DNA of 64,000 nt from contig NZ_CP120683.1 in NCBI RefSeq assembly GCF_030506325.1, positions 6,018,501-6,082,500 of the forward strand. The letters run 5' to 3'. The notes under the pieces are model-generated. The model was not told where the DNA came from, did not search any database, and saw only the letters and a list, made by a program, of their open reading frames with translations. The position numbers were made by a program, and so were the translations under genes. Positions 46,053 to 55,655 of the stretch are shown here, piece after piece (the stretch's first letter is position 1; each line of letters opens with the position of its first letter). The stretch comes from Tunicatimonas pelagia (GTDB lineage: Bacteria; Bacteroidota; Bacteroidia; Cytophagales; Cyclobacteriaceae).

Positions 46053-47248
46053 TTTGATGTGTTCAGCTCTGCAATAGCCAACCACGCCATCAGTCCCGGA
46101 CCGATTTCCAGTGCGTGCTCATCAATATTAAAGGTGGGAGTATGTACCGAAGAGGTAATTCCCCTCGCTTTATTACCGGTTCCTAGCCGGTAAAAGCAGG
46201 CATCAACGTGGTGAGTGTAATAAGCAAAATCTTCGGCAGCCATCCACAAATCTAGGTTTACTACATTTTCCTCACCTAAATAATCAATGGCTAAGCTTTT
46301 CGACCGCCGAGTGAGTTCAGGATTGTTCTGTAGAAATGGGTAGCCCACCTTAATGTCAACCTCGCACGAACCGCCCAAACTAGTACATACACCGTGGGCA
46401 ATGTCTCTTATTTTCTGATGCGCCTGATATCGCCACTCTTCGTTAAGCGTACGGAATGTGCCTTCTACCTGCACTTCGTTAGGAATTACGTTAGTAGCTC
46501 CCTGAGCAATCACTTTCCCGAACGAGAGCACCGAAGGAATTTTGGGGTTGGCGGTTCGGCTAACTACTTGCTGTAGGGTCACCAGCAGTTGGGCGGTAAT
46601 CATTACCGGATCGATATTCTTCTCGGGCATAGCGGCGTGACCACCTTTTCCCTTAATCGTTAGGTAAATTTCATCAGCACTCGCCATATACATTCCTTCC
46701 CGAAAACCAACTTTACCAGCAGGAAGGTGGGGCAGCACGTGTTGGCCTAGCATGGTGTGAGGGGCAGGGTTTTGCAGAACACCCTCCTTAATCATCAGTG
46801 AAGCTCCGCCCGGAAACCGTTCTTCGCCTGGCTGAAAAACTAGTTTGATGGTTCCTTCAAATTCCTGACGAAGTTGCTGAAGAATGTTAGCCGCTCCCAA
46901 AAGTGAAGACGTGTGCACATCATGGCCGCAGGCGTGCATCACTCCTTCGTTCTTAGATTTATAGGGCACATCGTTCGCTTCCCGGATAGGTAATGCATCC
47001 ATGTCAGCGCGCAGAGCAACAGTTCGGCTGCTGGGATTCTTGCCTTCAATCAGTGCGACTACTCCGGTATCGGCCACTCCAGTTTGGGGTGATAAGCCAA
47101 ACGAAGTAAGTGTCTCCGCCACAAAACGGGCAGTTTGGTACTCTTGAAAAGACAATTCCGGGTGCTGATGCAGATGATGACGGTAGCTAACTACCTGTTC
47201 AGCTAGTTCTTGAGATAAGGATTTTATTTGAGGAAGTAAAGAGTTCAT
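46049..47248 (-). CDS. M20 family amidohydrolase (N-acyl amino acid hydrolase/hippuricase-like)
   Basis: 399-residue metal-dependent peptidase that releases acyl groups or amides from amino acids. The metal-binding motif HACGHDVHTSSLLGAA near residue 107 and EERFPGGASLM are conserved, followed by the dimerisation domain (GKGGHAAMPEKNIDP) and a C-terminal His in TSSVHTPTFNIDEHAL. The LRADMDALPIREAND segment is typical of IAA-amino acid hydrolase/carboxypeptidase Ss1-like enzymes. Co-transcribed with the SPOR lipoprotein gene 18 bases upstream. Confidence 0.93.
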   Translation of the reverse strand: MNSLLPQIKSLSQELAEQVVSYRHHLHQHPELSFQEYQTARFVAETLTSFGLSPQTGVADTGVVALIEGKNPSSRTVALRADMDALPIREANDVPYKSKNEGVMHACGHDVHTSSLLGAANILQQLRQEFEGTIKLVFQPGEERFPGGASLMIKEGVLQNPAPHTMLGQHVLPHLPAGKVGFREGMYMASADEIYLTIKGKGGHAAMPEKNIDPVMITAQLLVTLQQVVSRTANPKIPSVLSFGKVIAQGATNVIPNEVQVEGTFRTLNEEWRYQAHQKIRDIAHGVCTSLGGSCEVDIKVGYPFLQNNPELTRRSKSLAIDYLGEENVVNLDLWMAAEDFAYYTHHVDACFYRLGTGNKARGITSSVHTPTFNIDEHALEIGPGLMAWLAIAELNTSN

Positions 47249-47266
47249 GATGATGCAGTAGGAGGG

Positions 47267-47803
47267 TTAGTCAACCGTTCGGAAAGTTTCGGGCACCAGC
47301 AACACGTTAGGAAACACTTTTCTGAGGGCAATATAATCCTGTTGAGCTTCTAACCGACTGGCGTATTCTCCTACTCGGGTTCGCCAAATAGTCTGAAACC
47401 GAACCGCTGGTTCTGCATCGGGCAGGGCTTTATACACTTTTAGCTTCGCTTCATTTGCCTCTTCCCGACTATTTCCGGTGTATACCTGAAGGGTGAATCC
47501 CTGATACTTATTATTCTCGCGGCTTAGATCATCTACTTCATCAAAATACTCAGAAATTTCCTGGGTAATAGCGTTGGGAGTAGGCAGCGTAGAAACGGCC
47601 GAGATCACTCGTTCAGGATTAGGGTCAGGAGAGTTGGAGTTACTTTGAGCAATAGAATCGGCGTATTGAATGCGGTACTGGCTCAAATCCTCGTTGTACT
47701 CTTCGGCTCCTTGGGTGCTAATGGTTTTGGTGGGAGCACACTGTTGAAAAAAAGCCACCAGCAGAGCCAGAGTTAGCAATAAAAATAAACTGCGGTTTAT
47801 CAT
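47267..47803 (-). CDS. SPOR-like domain lipoprotein
   Basis: 178-residue lipoprotein (signal ends FFQQC, Cys22). The C-terminal third (about 100-178: FTLQVYTGNSREEANEAK, TIWRTRVGEYASRLEAQQDY) has the length and pattern of a SPOR domain, which binds denuded peptidoglycan glycan strands. The middle is low-complexity and hydrophilic. A SPOR lipoprotein would fit a role in cell division or wall remodelling. It heads an operon with the M20 amidohydrolase. Confidence 0.75.
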   Translation of the reverse strand: MINRSLFLLLTLALLVAFFQQCAPTKTISTQGAEEYNEDLSQYRIQYADSIAQSNSNSPDPNPERVISAVSTLPTPNAITQEISEYFDEVDDLSRENNKYQGFTLQVYTGNSREEANEAKLKVYKALPDAEPAVRFQTIWRTRVGEYASRLEAQQDYIALRKVFPNVLLVPETFRTVD

Positions 47804-47976
47804 TTCTAAAATTTTTCTAAGCCAAAAGTAGATGATTATTATAACAACTGCTAAATCATAGAGATAAATTGTTCAATGGGCTGGGGGCGGGGAGCGTGGA
47901 GTATGAATTTCTTACATTGCGCTTTTAACTTAACATTTATATTTTCTGTACATCCCGACCCCCAGCACCCCGCCCG

Positions 47977-49512
47977 TTACCCGTTCCACCCTTCTCGGTC
48001 GAGGCTGCGGTACTGGATGGCCTCGGCTAGGTGCTCTACGGCAATATCAGCTGAGTTATTTAGATCGGCAATGGTGCGGGAAACTTTCAGAATGCGGTCG
48101 TAGGCGCGGGAAGAGAGGCCAAGTCGCTCCATAGCAGTTTTTAGCAGAGTTTTTCCGGCAGGTGAAATTTTACAGATTTCCTTGACCATCGGTGGGGGCA
48201 TCATTGCATTGCAGTAAATGGATGATTCCTGAAAGCGCTTAGTTTGGCGTTCGCGGGCCTTAATCACGCGCTCCCGAATACGCGAACTGCTTTCGGTCTT
48301 CTGCTCGGCGGTCATCTCATCGAAGGGGACGGGATTTACTTCTACGTGAATATCAATGCGGTCGAGTAAGGGGCCACTAATTTTATTCAAATATCGCTGC
48401 ACTGCCGTAGGTGAATCGGGATGGCCAGACTGAGCATCGTAAAACTCACCGGAAGGACTGGGGTTCATACTGGCAATCAGCATAAAGTTGGCCGGAAAAT
48501 TGACGGTGCCTCGGGCGCGAGAAATCGTTACTGCCCGTTCTTCCAGCGGCTGACGCAGCACTTCCAGCACCGTTCGCTTAAACTCGGGTAATTCGTCTAA
48601 AAACAAAATACCGTTGTGCGCCAAAGAGATCTGACCGGGTTGCGGAATATTTCCCCCGCCTACCAAAGCCGCATCGCTAATAGTATGGTGGGGTGCGCAA
48701 AACGGACGTTGGGAGATCAAGGCCGAATCAGTACTTAGCTTGCCAGCTACCGAGTGAATTTTAGTAGTCTCCAGTGCTTCATGCAAGGTGAGGGGCGGTA
48801 AGATGGTAGGAACCCGTCGGGCGAGCATGGTCTTTCCTGAGCCGGGCGGGCCAACCATAATCACATTGTGCCCTCCAGCAGCCGCCACTTCTAATGCTCG
48901 CTTAATACTCTCGTGTCCTTGTACATCGGAGAAATCTACCGAAAACTGATTAATTTCCTCAAAAAATACGTCACGGGTTTCGTGCCAGAAAGGTTCTATC
49001 TTTTGGTTGCCCTGAAGAAAGTCGATGGTTTCGGTTAAGGTTTCTACGCCGATCACTTCCAAATTGTTGACAATAGCGGCTTCCTGAGCGTTCTCTTTCG
49101 GAAGAATAAACCCCTGATAGCCGTGTTGACGAGCTTCTACCGCAATCGGCAGAACTCCTTTTATGGGGCGGAGGATTCCATCCAGCGACAGTTCACCCAT
49201 AATTAAATATTTAGATAGCAGTGTATCCTGAATTTGACCGGAAGCTGCCAGTATGCCTACCGCAATGGGTAAATCGTAAGCCGAACCTTCTTTGCGAATA
49301 TCTGCCGGAGCTAGGTTCACCACGGTTTTGATACGAGGCATGGCGTAGCCTGAGTGTTTGATAGCCGCTTCTACACGCTGCTCACTTTCTTTAACCGCAC
49401 TGTCGGGCAATCCCACCATAAAAAATTTGGTGCCCTGCCCAACGCTCACTTCAATCGTAATCAGGTACGCATCTACGCCAAAAACTGCCCCGCCAAACGC
49501 TTTTGCTAACAT
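47977..49512 (-). CDS. YifB/ComM-type magnesium chelatase-like AAA ATPase
   Basis: 511 residues. N-terminal ChlI/Lon-protease-like domain (about 20-140, VGLPDSAVKESEQRVEAA), then an AAA domain with Walker A GPPGSGKTMLARR near residue 220 and Walker B ILFLDELPEF, and the Mg-chelatase C-terminal lid. ComM promotes branch migration in natural transformation in characterised bacteria. The frame ends close to a short repeat block near 47875-47980. No competence genes are nearby apart from cinA, 25 kb away. Confidence 0.93.
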   Translation of the reverse strand: MLAKAFGGAVFGVDAYLITIEVSVGQGTKFFMVGLPDSAVKESEQRVEAAIKHSGYAMPRIKTVVNLAPADIRKEGSAYDLPIAVGILAASGQIQDTLLSKYLIMGELSLDGILRPIKGVLPIAVEARQHGYQGFILPKENAQEAAIVNNLEVIGVETLTETIDFLQGNQKIEPFWHETRDVFFEEINQFSVDFSDVQGHESIKRALEVAAAGGHNVIMVGPPGSGKTMLARRVPTILPPLTLHEALETTKIHSVAGKLSTDSALISQRPFCAPHHTISDAALVGGGNIPQPGQISLAHNGILFLDELPEFKRTVLEVLRQPLEERAVTISRARGTVNFPANFMLIASMNPSPSGEFYDAQSGHPDSPTAVQRYLNKISGPLLDRIDIHVEVNPVPFDEMTAEQKTESSSRIRERVIKARERQTKRFQESSIYCNAMMPPPMVKEICKISPAGKTLLKTAMERLGLSSRAYDRILKVSRTIADLNNSADIAVEHLAEAIQYRSLDREGWNG

Positions 49513-49675
49513 TTTCTACTAGTTGACAATTGAAAATGAAAAATTGAATGATTAATGAATGGTGAGTAATGACTGATTTCTTACGCTTAATACTCGAACA
49601 CTAAAATGCTAACCTCGTGAATATCAGGCAAACGTAATATTTATAATTCAGCAGGTATGTAGGAAAAAGCGAGAA

Positions 49676-50257
49676 TTAGCTTGATGAAGCGACTTGCTTT
49701 TCGATAAGAAGAATAAGAATATGAATGACTTTGATATGGATTTCTTGAATGCGGTCGGCATAGCCCAGGTGGGGAACCCGGATCTCGATGTTGGCCTTAT
49801 TGGCAAGTTTTCCCCCGTCTTTTCCGGTTAGGGTAACTACTTTCATTCCTTGAGCCTGAGCAGTTTCTACCGCATTTAGCACATTAGGGGAGTTGCCGCT
49901 AGTGCTGATGGCCAGTAGTGCATCTCCCGGTTGGCCTAAACCTTCAATAAAGCGGGAAAAAACCTGCTCGTAGCCGTAGTCATTGCCTACGCAGGAGATA
50001 TGGCTGGGATCAGAAATGGCAATGGCAGGTAACGCCCGACGATTGTTGCGGTAGCGGCCACTTAGCTCTTCGGCAAAGTGCATAGCATCGCAATGGGAGC
50101 CGCCGTTACCACAACTAATAATCTTCCCACTATTACGTATTGTCCCGGCAAAAATAGTGGCCGCTCGCTCGATTTGGGTGAGTAGTTGGTTATCCTGCCT
50201 TACTTTTTCCAGTAATTGGGCAGCCTGCTGTAACTCATCCCGAATTAGGTCAATCAT
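49676..50257 (-). CDS. gmhA: D-sedoheptulose-7-phosphate isomerase
   Basis: 193-residue SIS-domain isomerase of the first step of ADP-heptose synthesis for lipopolysaccharide core. [18 protein letters not shown] near residue 48, [22 protein letters not shown] and [18 protein letters not shown] are characteristic of GmhA. Its ATG overlaps the stop of the coiled-coil membrane protein by four bases (50254-50257). Downstream of the MsbA-type exporter, consistent with a lipid-A/LPS-related operon. Confidence 0.93.
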   Translation of the reverse strand: MIDLIRDELQQAAQLLEKVRQDNQLLTQIERAATIFAGTIRNSGKIISCGNGGSHCDAMHFAEELSGRYRNNRRALPAIAISDPSHISCVGNDYGYEQVFSRFIEGLGQPGDALLAISTSGNSPNVLNAVETAQAQGMKVVTLTGKDGGKLANKANIEIRVPHLGYADRIQEIHIKVIHILILLIEKQVASSS

Positions 50258-50628
50258 GTAAGTCGTTTCTGGTCAGTATCCGAGGGGTCGTCGGTAGGAT
50301 TTTCTTCCGGGTCGAGGGAAGACTCAAACGATTTTATTTCTTGGTCAATTTCATCTTCCCGCCGTTTCATATCGTATACCTGTGCTTTAATTTCATTTTT
50401 CTCAGCTTCTAGCTTAGCAATCTTACTCTGGTAACGGCGGCGGTCGTAGAAAGCCATGCCGAATACAATTAGAAAAAGGGCTAAGCCAATGAGTGTAAAA
50501 ATACGGACGGTGCTACTGCTTTCTACCAGATTCTGTGCTACCGAATCATTTAAATTGAGTGCAAAAGCCACTAATATGACGTGGTAAAAAATTAATAAAA
50601 CGTAAAAAAATAAGCGAATAGGTTTCAT
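50254..50628 (-). CDS. Small membrane protein with C-terminal coiled coil
   Basis: 124 residues: two transmembrane segments (about 7-25 and 42-60) and a long charged helix ([20 protein letters not shown]) predicted as coiled coil, then an acidic Pro/Asp tail. No family recognised. Position between an MsbA-type transporter and gmhA (4-base overlap) suggests envelope assembly. Confidence 0.75.
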   Translation of the reverse strand: MKPIRLFFYVLLIFYHVILVAFALNLNDSVAQNLVESSSTVRIFTLIGLALFLIVFGMAFYDRRRYQSKIAKLEAEKNEIKAQVYDMKRREDEIDQEIKSFESSLDPEENPTDDPSDTDQKRLT

Positions 50629-50703
50629 GAGCTAAGAGTTTTGCTGTATCAAATATAGGATTATTGCTAAGATAACACGCTCAACTATCTACTTTGTTTA
50701 ATA

Positions 50704-52536
50704 CTATACGGCTTGCATTTGAGTGAGTTTACGGTACAACCCATCTTCTTCTACCAGTTCTAAGTGAGTGCCCCGTTCCACAATTTTGCCTTGCTGCACC
50801 ACTACAATTTCGTCGGCATGTTGAATAGTACTCAGTCGATGGGCAATCACTAGAGAGGTTCGGTTTTGCATAAGATGCGTTAAGGCTTCCTGCACCAGCC
50901 GTTCCGATTCAGAATCCAGCGCAGAAGTGGCTTCGTCCAGTATCAGGATAGCCGGATTTTTCAGTACGGCTCGGGCAATGCTGATGCGCTGACGCTGACC
51001 GCCCGATAGCTTTGATCCTCGTTCACCTACTACGGTTTGGTACTGTTGCGGGGTTTCCATGATGAAATCGTGGGCGTTGGCAATTTTTGCTGCTTGAACC
51101 ACTTCTTCTTCGGTAGCATCGGGCTTGCCGAAGGTAATGTTGTTTAGAATAGTATCGTTGAATAAAATGGATTCTTGGGTGACAATTCCCATGTGCTGAC
51201 GCAGTTCTTTTATCTGATATTCATTCAGTGCCACGTCGTCCAGATAGATCGTGCCTTCGGTGGGATCGTAGAAGCGTGGTAGTAGATCAGCTAAGGTAGA
51301 TTTCCCCCCGCCCGAAGGACCCACCAGCGCAATTGTTTTCCCTTTTTTTAAAGTAAAGTTAATATTCTCAAGCACCCGTTCATTTTCGTAGGCAAAAGAG
51401 ATATTATCAAAACGAATTTCCTGTTCAAATCCAGGCAGGGTACGTGCATTCTCCCTCTCAACAATCTGAGGCTCGGTATCAATAATTCGGAAAATCCGCT
51501 CACCCGAAGCCAAGCCCCGCTGGATGCTACTGATAGAATTGGTGATAGAGCGAGCTGGGTTCAGCATCTGGGAGAAGATAATGATGTAAGTAATAAATTC
51601 GCTAGCACTTAGCGATGAGTCATTATTTAGTACCAGAATACCACCAAACAACAGAATGCCCGCTACTACGGTAACGCCCAAAAACTCGGAGGTAGGCGAA
51701 GCTAACTCTTGCTTACGAGCCATTGCTACATTGGTGCGGGCGTAGTGGTTCACTTCTTTTTCAAAGGTTTTTTCCACCAGTTGGCGGGCATTGAAAGCTT
51801 TAACAATTCGCATACCCGAGAGCACCTCATCTAAAATACCGACAATTCGGGCGAGCGACTCTTGGCTTTCGGTAGCCCTCTTTTTCAGACGTTTATTGAT
51901 TTGGGAAATAATAACTCCCGATAGTATCAGTACCAGTAGTACAAACACAGTAAGCTGAGGTGACATGATGAGTAGCACGGCAAAGTAGCCAATAATGGTA
52001 GCCGGATCACGAAAAACCACTTTTAGGGTATTGACCACCGAGTTCTCCACCTCCTGCACGTCGTTAGTCATGCGCGACATAATATCGCCTTTGCGTTCAT
52101 TGGAAAAATACCCCAGATGCAAATGAGAAACCTGATTGAAAATTCTCATTCGTAGTTTTTGAATAGTGCTCGCCCGGATTTTTGCTAAGGTTAGCCCCGA
52201 CACATAGCGGAAGAGGTTGGATAGAAATACCGAAATTACAATAGTGCCGCATACAAAAGCCAAGGCACCAATTTTCCCTCGAGTTTCAACAATTGATAAA
52301 AAATAGTAATTGAACGTCTGGGTAGCATATTCAGCCGAAAGAGAGAAGCTGGGGGCATTTTGCATTTCGGTTAGTGCTGATTCATCCACTTGGTTGAACA
52401 GTACTTTAAACAGAGGAATCAGCAGTGTGAGATTGATTAAACCAAAAAGGATGGATAAGGAGGCATACACTAAATACTGAGGAATGTATTGGCGGTACGG
52501 TTTGGCAAAAGAGAGGATGTGTAAATAAGTCTTCAT
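50704..52536 (-). CDS. MsbA-type ABC exporter (permease-ATPase fusion)
   Basis: 610-residue half-transporter: six transmembrane segments in residues about 15-330 with the coupling-helix region QSLARIVGILDEVLSGM, then an ATPase domain (about 360-605) with Walker A GPSGGGKSTL, signature KLSGGQRQRISIARAVL and Walker B ILILDEATSALD. The family flips lipid A or other lipids from the inner to the outer leaflet; the downstream gmhA supports a lipopolysaccharide substrate, but exporters of drugs or peptides look alike. Initiates with ATG at 52536. Confidence 0.9.
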   Translation of the reverse strand: MKTYLHILSFAKPYRQYIPQYLVYASLSILFGLINLTLLIPLFKVLFNQVDESALTEMQNAPSFSLSAEYATQTFNYYFLSIVETRGKIGALAFVCGTIVISVFLSNLFRYVSGLTLAKIRASTIQKLRMRIFNQVSHLHLGYFSNERKGDIMSRMTNDVQEVENSVVNTLKVVFRDPATIIGYFAVLLIMSPQLTVFVLLVLILSGVIISQINKRLKKRATESQESLARIVGILDEVLSGMRIVKAFNARQLVEKTFEKEVNHYARTNVAMARKQELASPTSEFLGVTVVAGILLFGGILVLNNDSSLSASEFITYIIIFSQMLNPARSITNSISSIQRGLASGERIFRIIDTEPQIVERENARTLPGFEQEIRFDNISFAYENERVLENINFTLKKGKTIALVGPSGGGKSTLADLLPRFYDPTEGTIYLDDVALNEYQIKELRQHMGIVTQESILFNDTILNNITFGKPDATEEEVVQAAKIANAHDFIMETPQQYQTVVGERGSKLSGGQRQRISIARAVLKNPAILILDEATSALDSESERLVQEALTHLMQNRTSLVIAHRLSTIQHADEIVVVQQGKIVERGTHLELVEEDGLYRKLTQMQAV

Positions 52537-52782
52537 GTGTTTTAGTCGGTCCTACAATCAATCTGTTTCGTGATTCTATGAGAACAAAAGAGGGGATATA
52601 GCCTGGGAGGTAAGTTTCTGCCCAAAGTTTCTCAGATTGTTACCGGGCAAAACTAGTATGTTTCTACGTATTTTGGTAAAATTGCGCCTATGTGAGTTTA
52701 GAGTTAACTAAGACTGAAACCCCAAAACCATAAGCTCCGTAATTTTTCATGAACAAATCATCTCAATATTAATTTTATAAAT

Positions 52783-52968
52783 ATGTTTGATGCTAACGGA
52801 ACGGAAGGTTTAGAGTTATTCACCTGGATTGTTGGAGGGTTAATTGGCTTTATTGCAGCACTAACCTTTACTCACTTTCTAGCGGTGCAAAAAGAAGATG
52901 AAGAGATCAGCGAGGAACCTTCAGAAACGGAAACCTCTCAAGCCGAGGAAAAAACCACAGTACATTAG
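52783..52968 (+). CDS. Small membrane protein with acidic tail
   Basis: 61 residues: a single transmembrane helix (about 13-36, WIVGGLIGFIAALTFTHFLA) and a C-terminal tail rich in Glu and Thr. Followed three bases later by another very small membrane protein. The pair may be subunits of a membrane complex; no family recognised. The upstream gap shows no clear promoter. Confidence 0.6.
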   Translation: MFDANGTEGLELFTWIVGGLIGFIAALTFTHFLAVQKEDEEISEEPSETETSQAEEKTTVH

Positions 52969-52971
52969 CCC

Positions 52972-53085
52972 ATGGATAAGCTTTTTAAGGTAATTTTTGA
53001 CGGGCCAGCTACTATTTTGTTAACATTACTTTTGCTGGCCGCGATTGGAGCAATAATTTTTACCGACATTTTTTCTTTCGTTTAG
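52972..53085 (+). CDS. Very small membrane protein (37 residues)
   Basis: Single-helix peptide MDKLFKVIFDGPATILLTLL, continuing LLAAIGAIIFTDIFSFV. Hydrophobic along residues about 12-32. It starts three bases after the previous stop codon and ends four bases within the convergent PNPOx-like gene. Supported by coupling and membrane character only; function unknown. Confidence 0.5.
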   Translation: MDKLFKVIFDGPATILLTLLLLAAIGAIIFTDIFSFV

Positions 53086-53681
53086 GGAGCTACCCAGCTA
53101 CCTTTCCACTGATTATTGTTCCAGCTAAACTGCGCTCGGAGATGGCCTTCTCGGCTCAATTTCAAAAAGTCTAGCTGGTAAACGGTACTAACAACCAACA
53201 CAAAGTTTTCAATACCAGATTGGGTGTTTTCTACTGTAGGGTTGTTTTTAAAGTCATCAGGAAGATTATCAGTACGTACTGTGGTGTGCGTTCCTGGCGG
53301 AAGTGGGCCAACGTAGTCGCCTCGGTTTTTAGGTGGAATATTCTGCCAAGCTGTTTTAGCGTCCTCATCGGCCCAATGCCATGCCACCGAAGCTTTCGCT
53401 CTTATCTGTTCTTTACTCCCGTGATCGTAAAACAGCCAGTGCGCTTGGTTGTTCTCTGCCAAATCATCCATTTTTTGCGTTCGGCGATCCGAGTAGCAAA
53501 TCAACTGTCTTAGATTTTTATTGGCTTTGCGAAGTACCACCGTTCGCTGTTCAATTTCGGCGGAGCCATGGGTAGCTAGTGACGGAAAATGATACGCATG
53601 TTTAGCGTCTGCGCCCCCTCGGAGTAGCATACCCCAAACGTGGTTTAGTATTTCTTCTACGGTTGAGTTGGGCGAAATCAT
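53082..53681 (-). CDS. Pyridoxamine 5'-phosphate oxidase-family FMN-binding protein
   Basis: 199 residues of the PNPOx-like (Pyridox_oxase_2/Alr4036) group. Typical strands: FPSLATHGSAEIEQRTVVLR, LICYSDRRTQKMDDLAE and ASVAWHWADEDAKTAWQNIP; C-terminal W-rich RAQFSWNNNQWKGSWVAP. It may be a flavin reductase or heme-handling oxygen sensor-like protein rather than a vitamin B6 enzyme. Last gene of an operon with a 106-residue conserved protein seven bases upstream. Confidence 0.85.
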   Translation of the reverse strand: MISPNSTVEEILNHVWGMLLRGGADAKHAYHFPSLATHGSAEIEQRTVVLRKANKNLRQLICYSDRRTQKMDDLAENNQAHWLFYDHGSKEQIRAKASVAWHWADEDAKTAWQNIPPKNRGDYVGPLPPGTHTTVRTDNLPDDFKNNPTVENTQSGIENFVLVVSTVYQLDFLKLSREGHLRAQFSWNNNQWKGSWVAP

Positions 53682-53688
53682 ATTCAGT

Positions 53689-54009
53689 TTAAAGTTTTGC
53701 GTTGTTAGGTAATTTGCCCCGGAATAGAAGGCTGCGTTGGTTTAGCTTACTAACTATCGGTGGGTTGTCAATCATTTGGTTGGCAATAGCAATTGCTCCG
53801 GTTAGCTGATCTTCGGTAAGTTGCTGATAGGCCGGAATACGGTTGTTGCGCTGGAGATGATTATACCAACAGTCTTGAAACAACGTATCCAGGATGATTC
53901 GCTGAAAACAATGGTTAAACCGAACCGGCAAATGTTGTTCCCGAGCTAATTGCAGCAATCGCTGGTTGGTAAGCGACAGATATTCTTCTCTTAATTTACT
54001 TATGCTCAC
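53689..54009 (-). CDS. Conserved hypothetical protein
   Basis: 106 residues, soluble. The pattern LPVRFNHCFQRIILDTLFQDCWYNHL is recurrent in bacterial conserved hypothetical proteins, sometimes annotated next to acetyltransferases. Translated just before the PNPOx-like gene. No function can be assigned. Confidence 0.7.
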   Translation of the reverse strand: MSISKLREEYLSLTNQRLLQLAREQHLPVRFNHCFQRIILDTLFQDCWYNHLQRNNRIPAYQQLTEDQLTGAIAIANQMIDNPPIVSKLNQRSLLFRGKLPNNAKL

Positions 54010-54055
54010 TGCTACTCAACTGTAGGTTAGACAGCATGTTTGGAAAGTTAGCAAT

Positions 54056-54824
54056 CTATTTCCCCCCGTAATTAGCGCAGATGTTTTGAGCGTTGGGAGA
54101 AATCAGTTTATGCAACAAGGTTTGAATTTTTTGGTAATCTTCGCAAGCACCGGGGTTGTCGCCTAATACGTACCTACTGTGGGCTCGCATTTTATACAAC
54201 CCCGGATGGAAGGGATTTCGCCGGATGAGTTCATCTAAAAAACGCGCTGCCTTTTTATATTTCTTCGCATAGTAAAAAGTGATAGCTTTTTCTGCGATTT
54301 TATGGTCAGGTGAAGAAACACGACTACTGCCTGCGGGGCAAGCAGTTACCGTTACTTCCTTCAGCATAAATCCGGGTGTGTGTTGGTTACGAGCAAAGCG
54401 GAAATCGCCAATCAGAAAGGTTACCGGAAAAAAACATAACGAAGCTTTTCTTTTCCAAGCTATCAGCTAACCATAGCTGCTCCGTATCCCTGAACTTGGT
54501 TAAAAGCTCTGCATCAATGGAAGGACTTATCGGGTTGATGGTAGCCAGGGTGATATTACCCGTGGGGTGCAAGGTGAGGGAGATGATAGCGGTACCAACG
54601 GTGCCATCTTGGCGAGCGGGGTAGGGGTAGTGCAAACTGTTAGACAGAAACTGATAAAAGGTGGCGGCACCTCCTTGTACCCGGTGGTCAGGAAAATAGG
54701 CCAGTGTATCAGGAGGGTTAGCCACTAGTGAATTAGCGGTTATAAATAGCAGAATAGAGATCGATCCGGCAGCAGAAAGAGAGAATTTTAAACAGACTTT
54801 TGCCTTAGTTGATGATGGAAGCAT
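54056..54824 (-). pseudogene. TonB C-terminal/TPR-like gene interrupted by a frameshift
   Basis: Two consecutive frames together make one gene. The upstream part (54824 to 54387) has a signal/TM segment and a TonB-type C-terminal domain (YPYPARQDGTVGTAIISLTL, PISPSIDAELLTKF) but ends in unrelated residues. The downstream part (54367 to 54056) is TPR-like (KAITFYYAKKYKKAARFLDE). A run of seven A on the + strand at 54428-54434 marks the switch: with six, translation continues FVMFFPVTFLIGDFRF into the second frame, giving 255 residues. May be a sequencing error, a phase-variable run, or a true pseudogene. Confidence 0.7.
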
Positions 54825-54985
54825 AGATAAAAAAATAGGCTAAGTATCCTATACAAAGCTAAGTTACTAAAAAATGTAAAAACATCAATCAGTCATAAAA
54901 TATTGAAATTCAAATATTTATAAGTAGTGGTCGCTAAGTATTGTTGAATTTTACAGGCTAGGGTGTAACTTTATTGCCAAATACC

Positions 54986-55016
54986 TTGTATAACAAAGTA
55001 CTATACGATACATTTG
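54986..55016 (+). promoter_or_regulatory. Promoter upstream of the PadR region
   Basis: TTG at 54986-54988, 20 bases, then TACATTTG at 55009-55016 fit TTG-N19/20-TAnnTTTG. The following ATG is at 55039. Confidence 0.55.
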
Positions 55017-55038
55017 TTAGAAACAACATTAACCCAAC

Positions 55039-55233
55039 ATGCTTCAACTGCTATCTCAATCAAAACTTATTGTACAAGCATTGCTGATTGCTATTACCAT
55101 TCTGGTTGGAGTTTTATCTCGTACCGAGAATGAAGTAAGTGCATCAACTGGACTTGGTGAGCCAGGTAGTGCACTATTTCAGGTTCAGTTTAATCCGTGC
55201 GATACTCCGCAGTTTAAAAACGTAGCCTACTAG
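55039..55233 (+). CDS. Small hypothetical protein
   Basis: 64 residues with an N-terminal hydrophobic segment (LIVQALLIAITILVGVLS) and no further recognisable features. Supported by an upstream promoter and by lying in the direction of the PadR gene; otherwise uncertain. Confidence 0.4.
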   Translation: MLQLLSQSKLIVQALLIAITILVGVLSRTENEVSASTGLGEPGSALFQVQFNPCDTPQFKNVAY

Positions 55234-55277
55234 ACTCAGACATTTAAGCAACATTACCTCAAGTAAAGAATGGATTT

Positions 55278-55655
55278 ATGAAAATTGAAAACACCCAAGT
55301 GCAGATGCGAAAAGGTATTTTAGAATACTGCATTCTGCACATTATATCTCGGGGCGAAGTATATGCCTCAGATATGCTGGAGGAATTAACTTCAGCTAAA
55401 ATAATGGTGGTGGAAGGAACGCTATATCCCCTACTGACCCGCTTGCGTAAAGCCGGATTAGTTGATTATCAGTGGGTAGAGTCTACTTCTGGACCGCCCC
55501 GCAAGTATTATACGTTGACCCAAACCGGCCAAGACTTTCTCATGCAGCTCAAAACTACCTGGGAGGAACTAGTTGACTCAACGAATCATATAACAACGAA
55601 TCATAACGGTAGTGTGCCGACCGTAACCGATCCCCAAAAATCATCGCAATCATGA
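55278..55655 (+). CDS. PadR family transcriptional regulator
   Basis: 125-residue winged-helix regulator. Typical PadR sequence: LEYCILHIISRGEVYASDML, VVEGTLYPLLTRLRKAGLVD and SGPPRKYYTLTQTGQDFL. Its stop overlaps the start of the PspC/GIN gene by four bases (55652-55655), an arrangement repeated in many Bacteroidota, so it probably controls that membrane protein and itself. Confidence 0.93.
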   Translation: MKIENTQVQMRKGILEYCILHIISRGEVYASDMLEELTSAKIMVVEGTLYPLLTRLRKAGLVDYQWVESTSGPPRKYYTLTQTGQDFLMQLKTTWEELVDSTNHITTNHNGSVPTVTDPQKSSQS

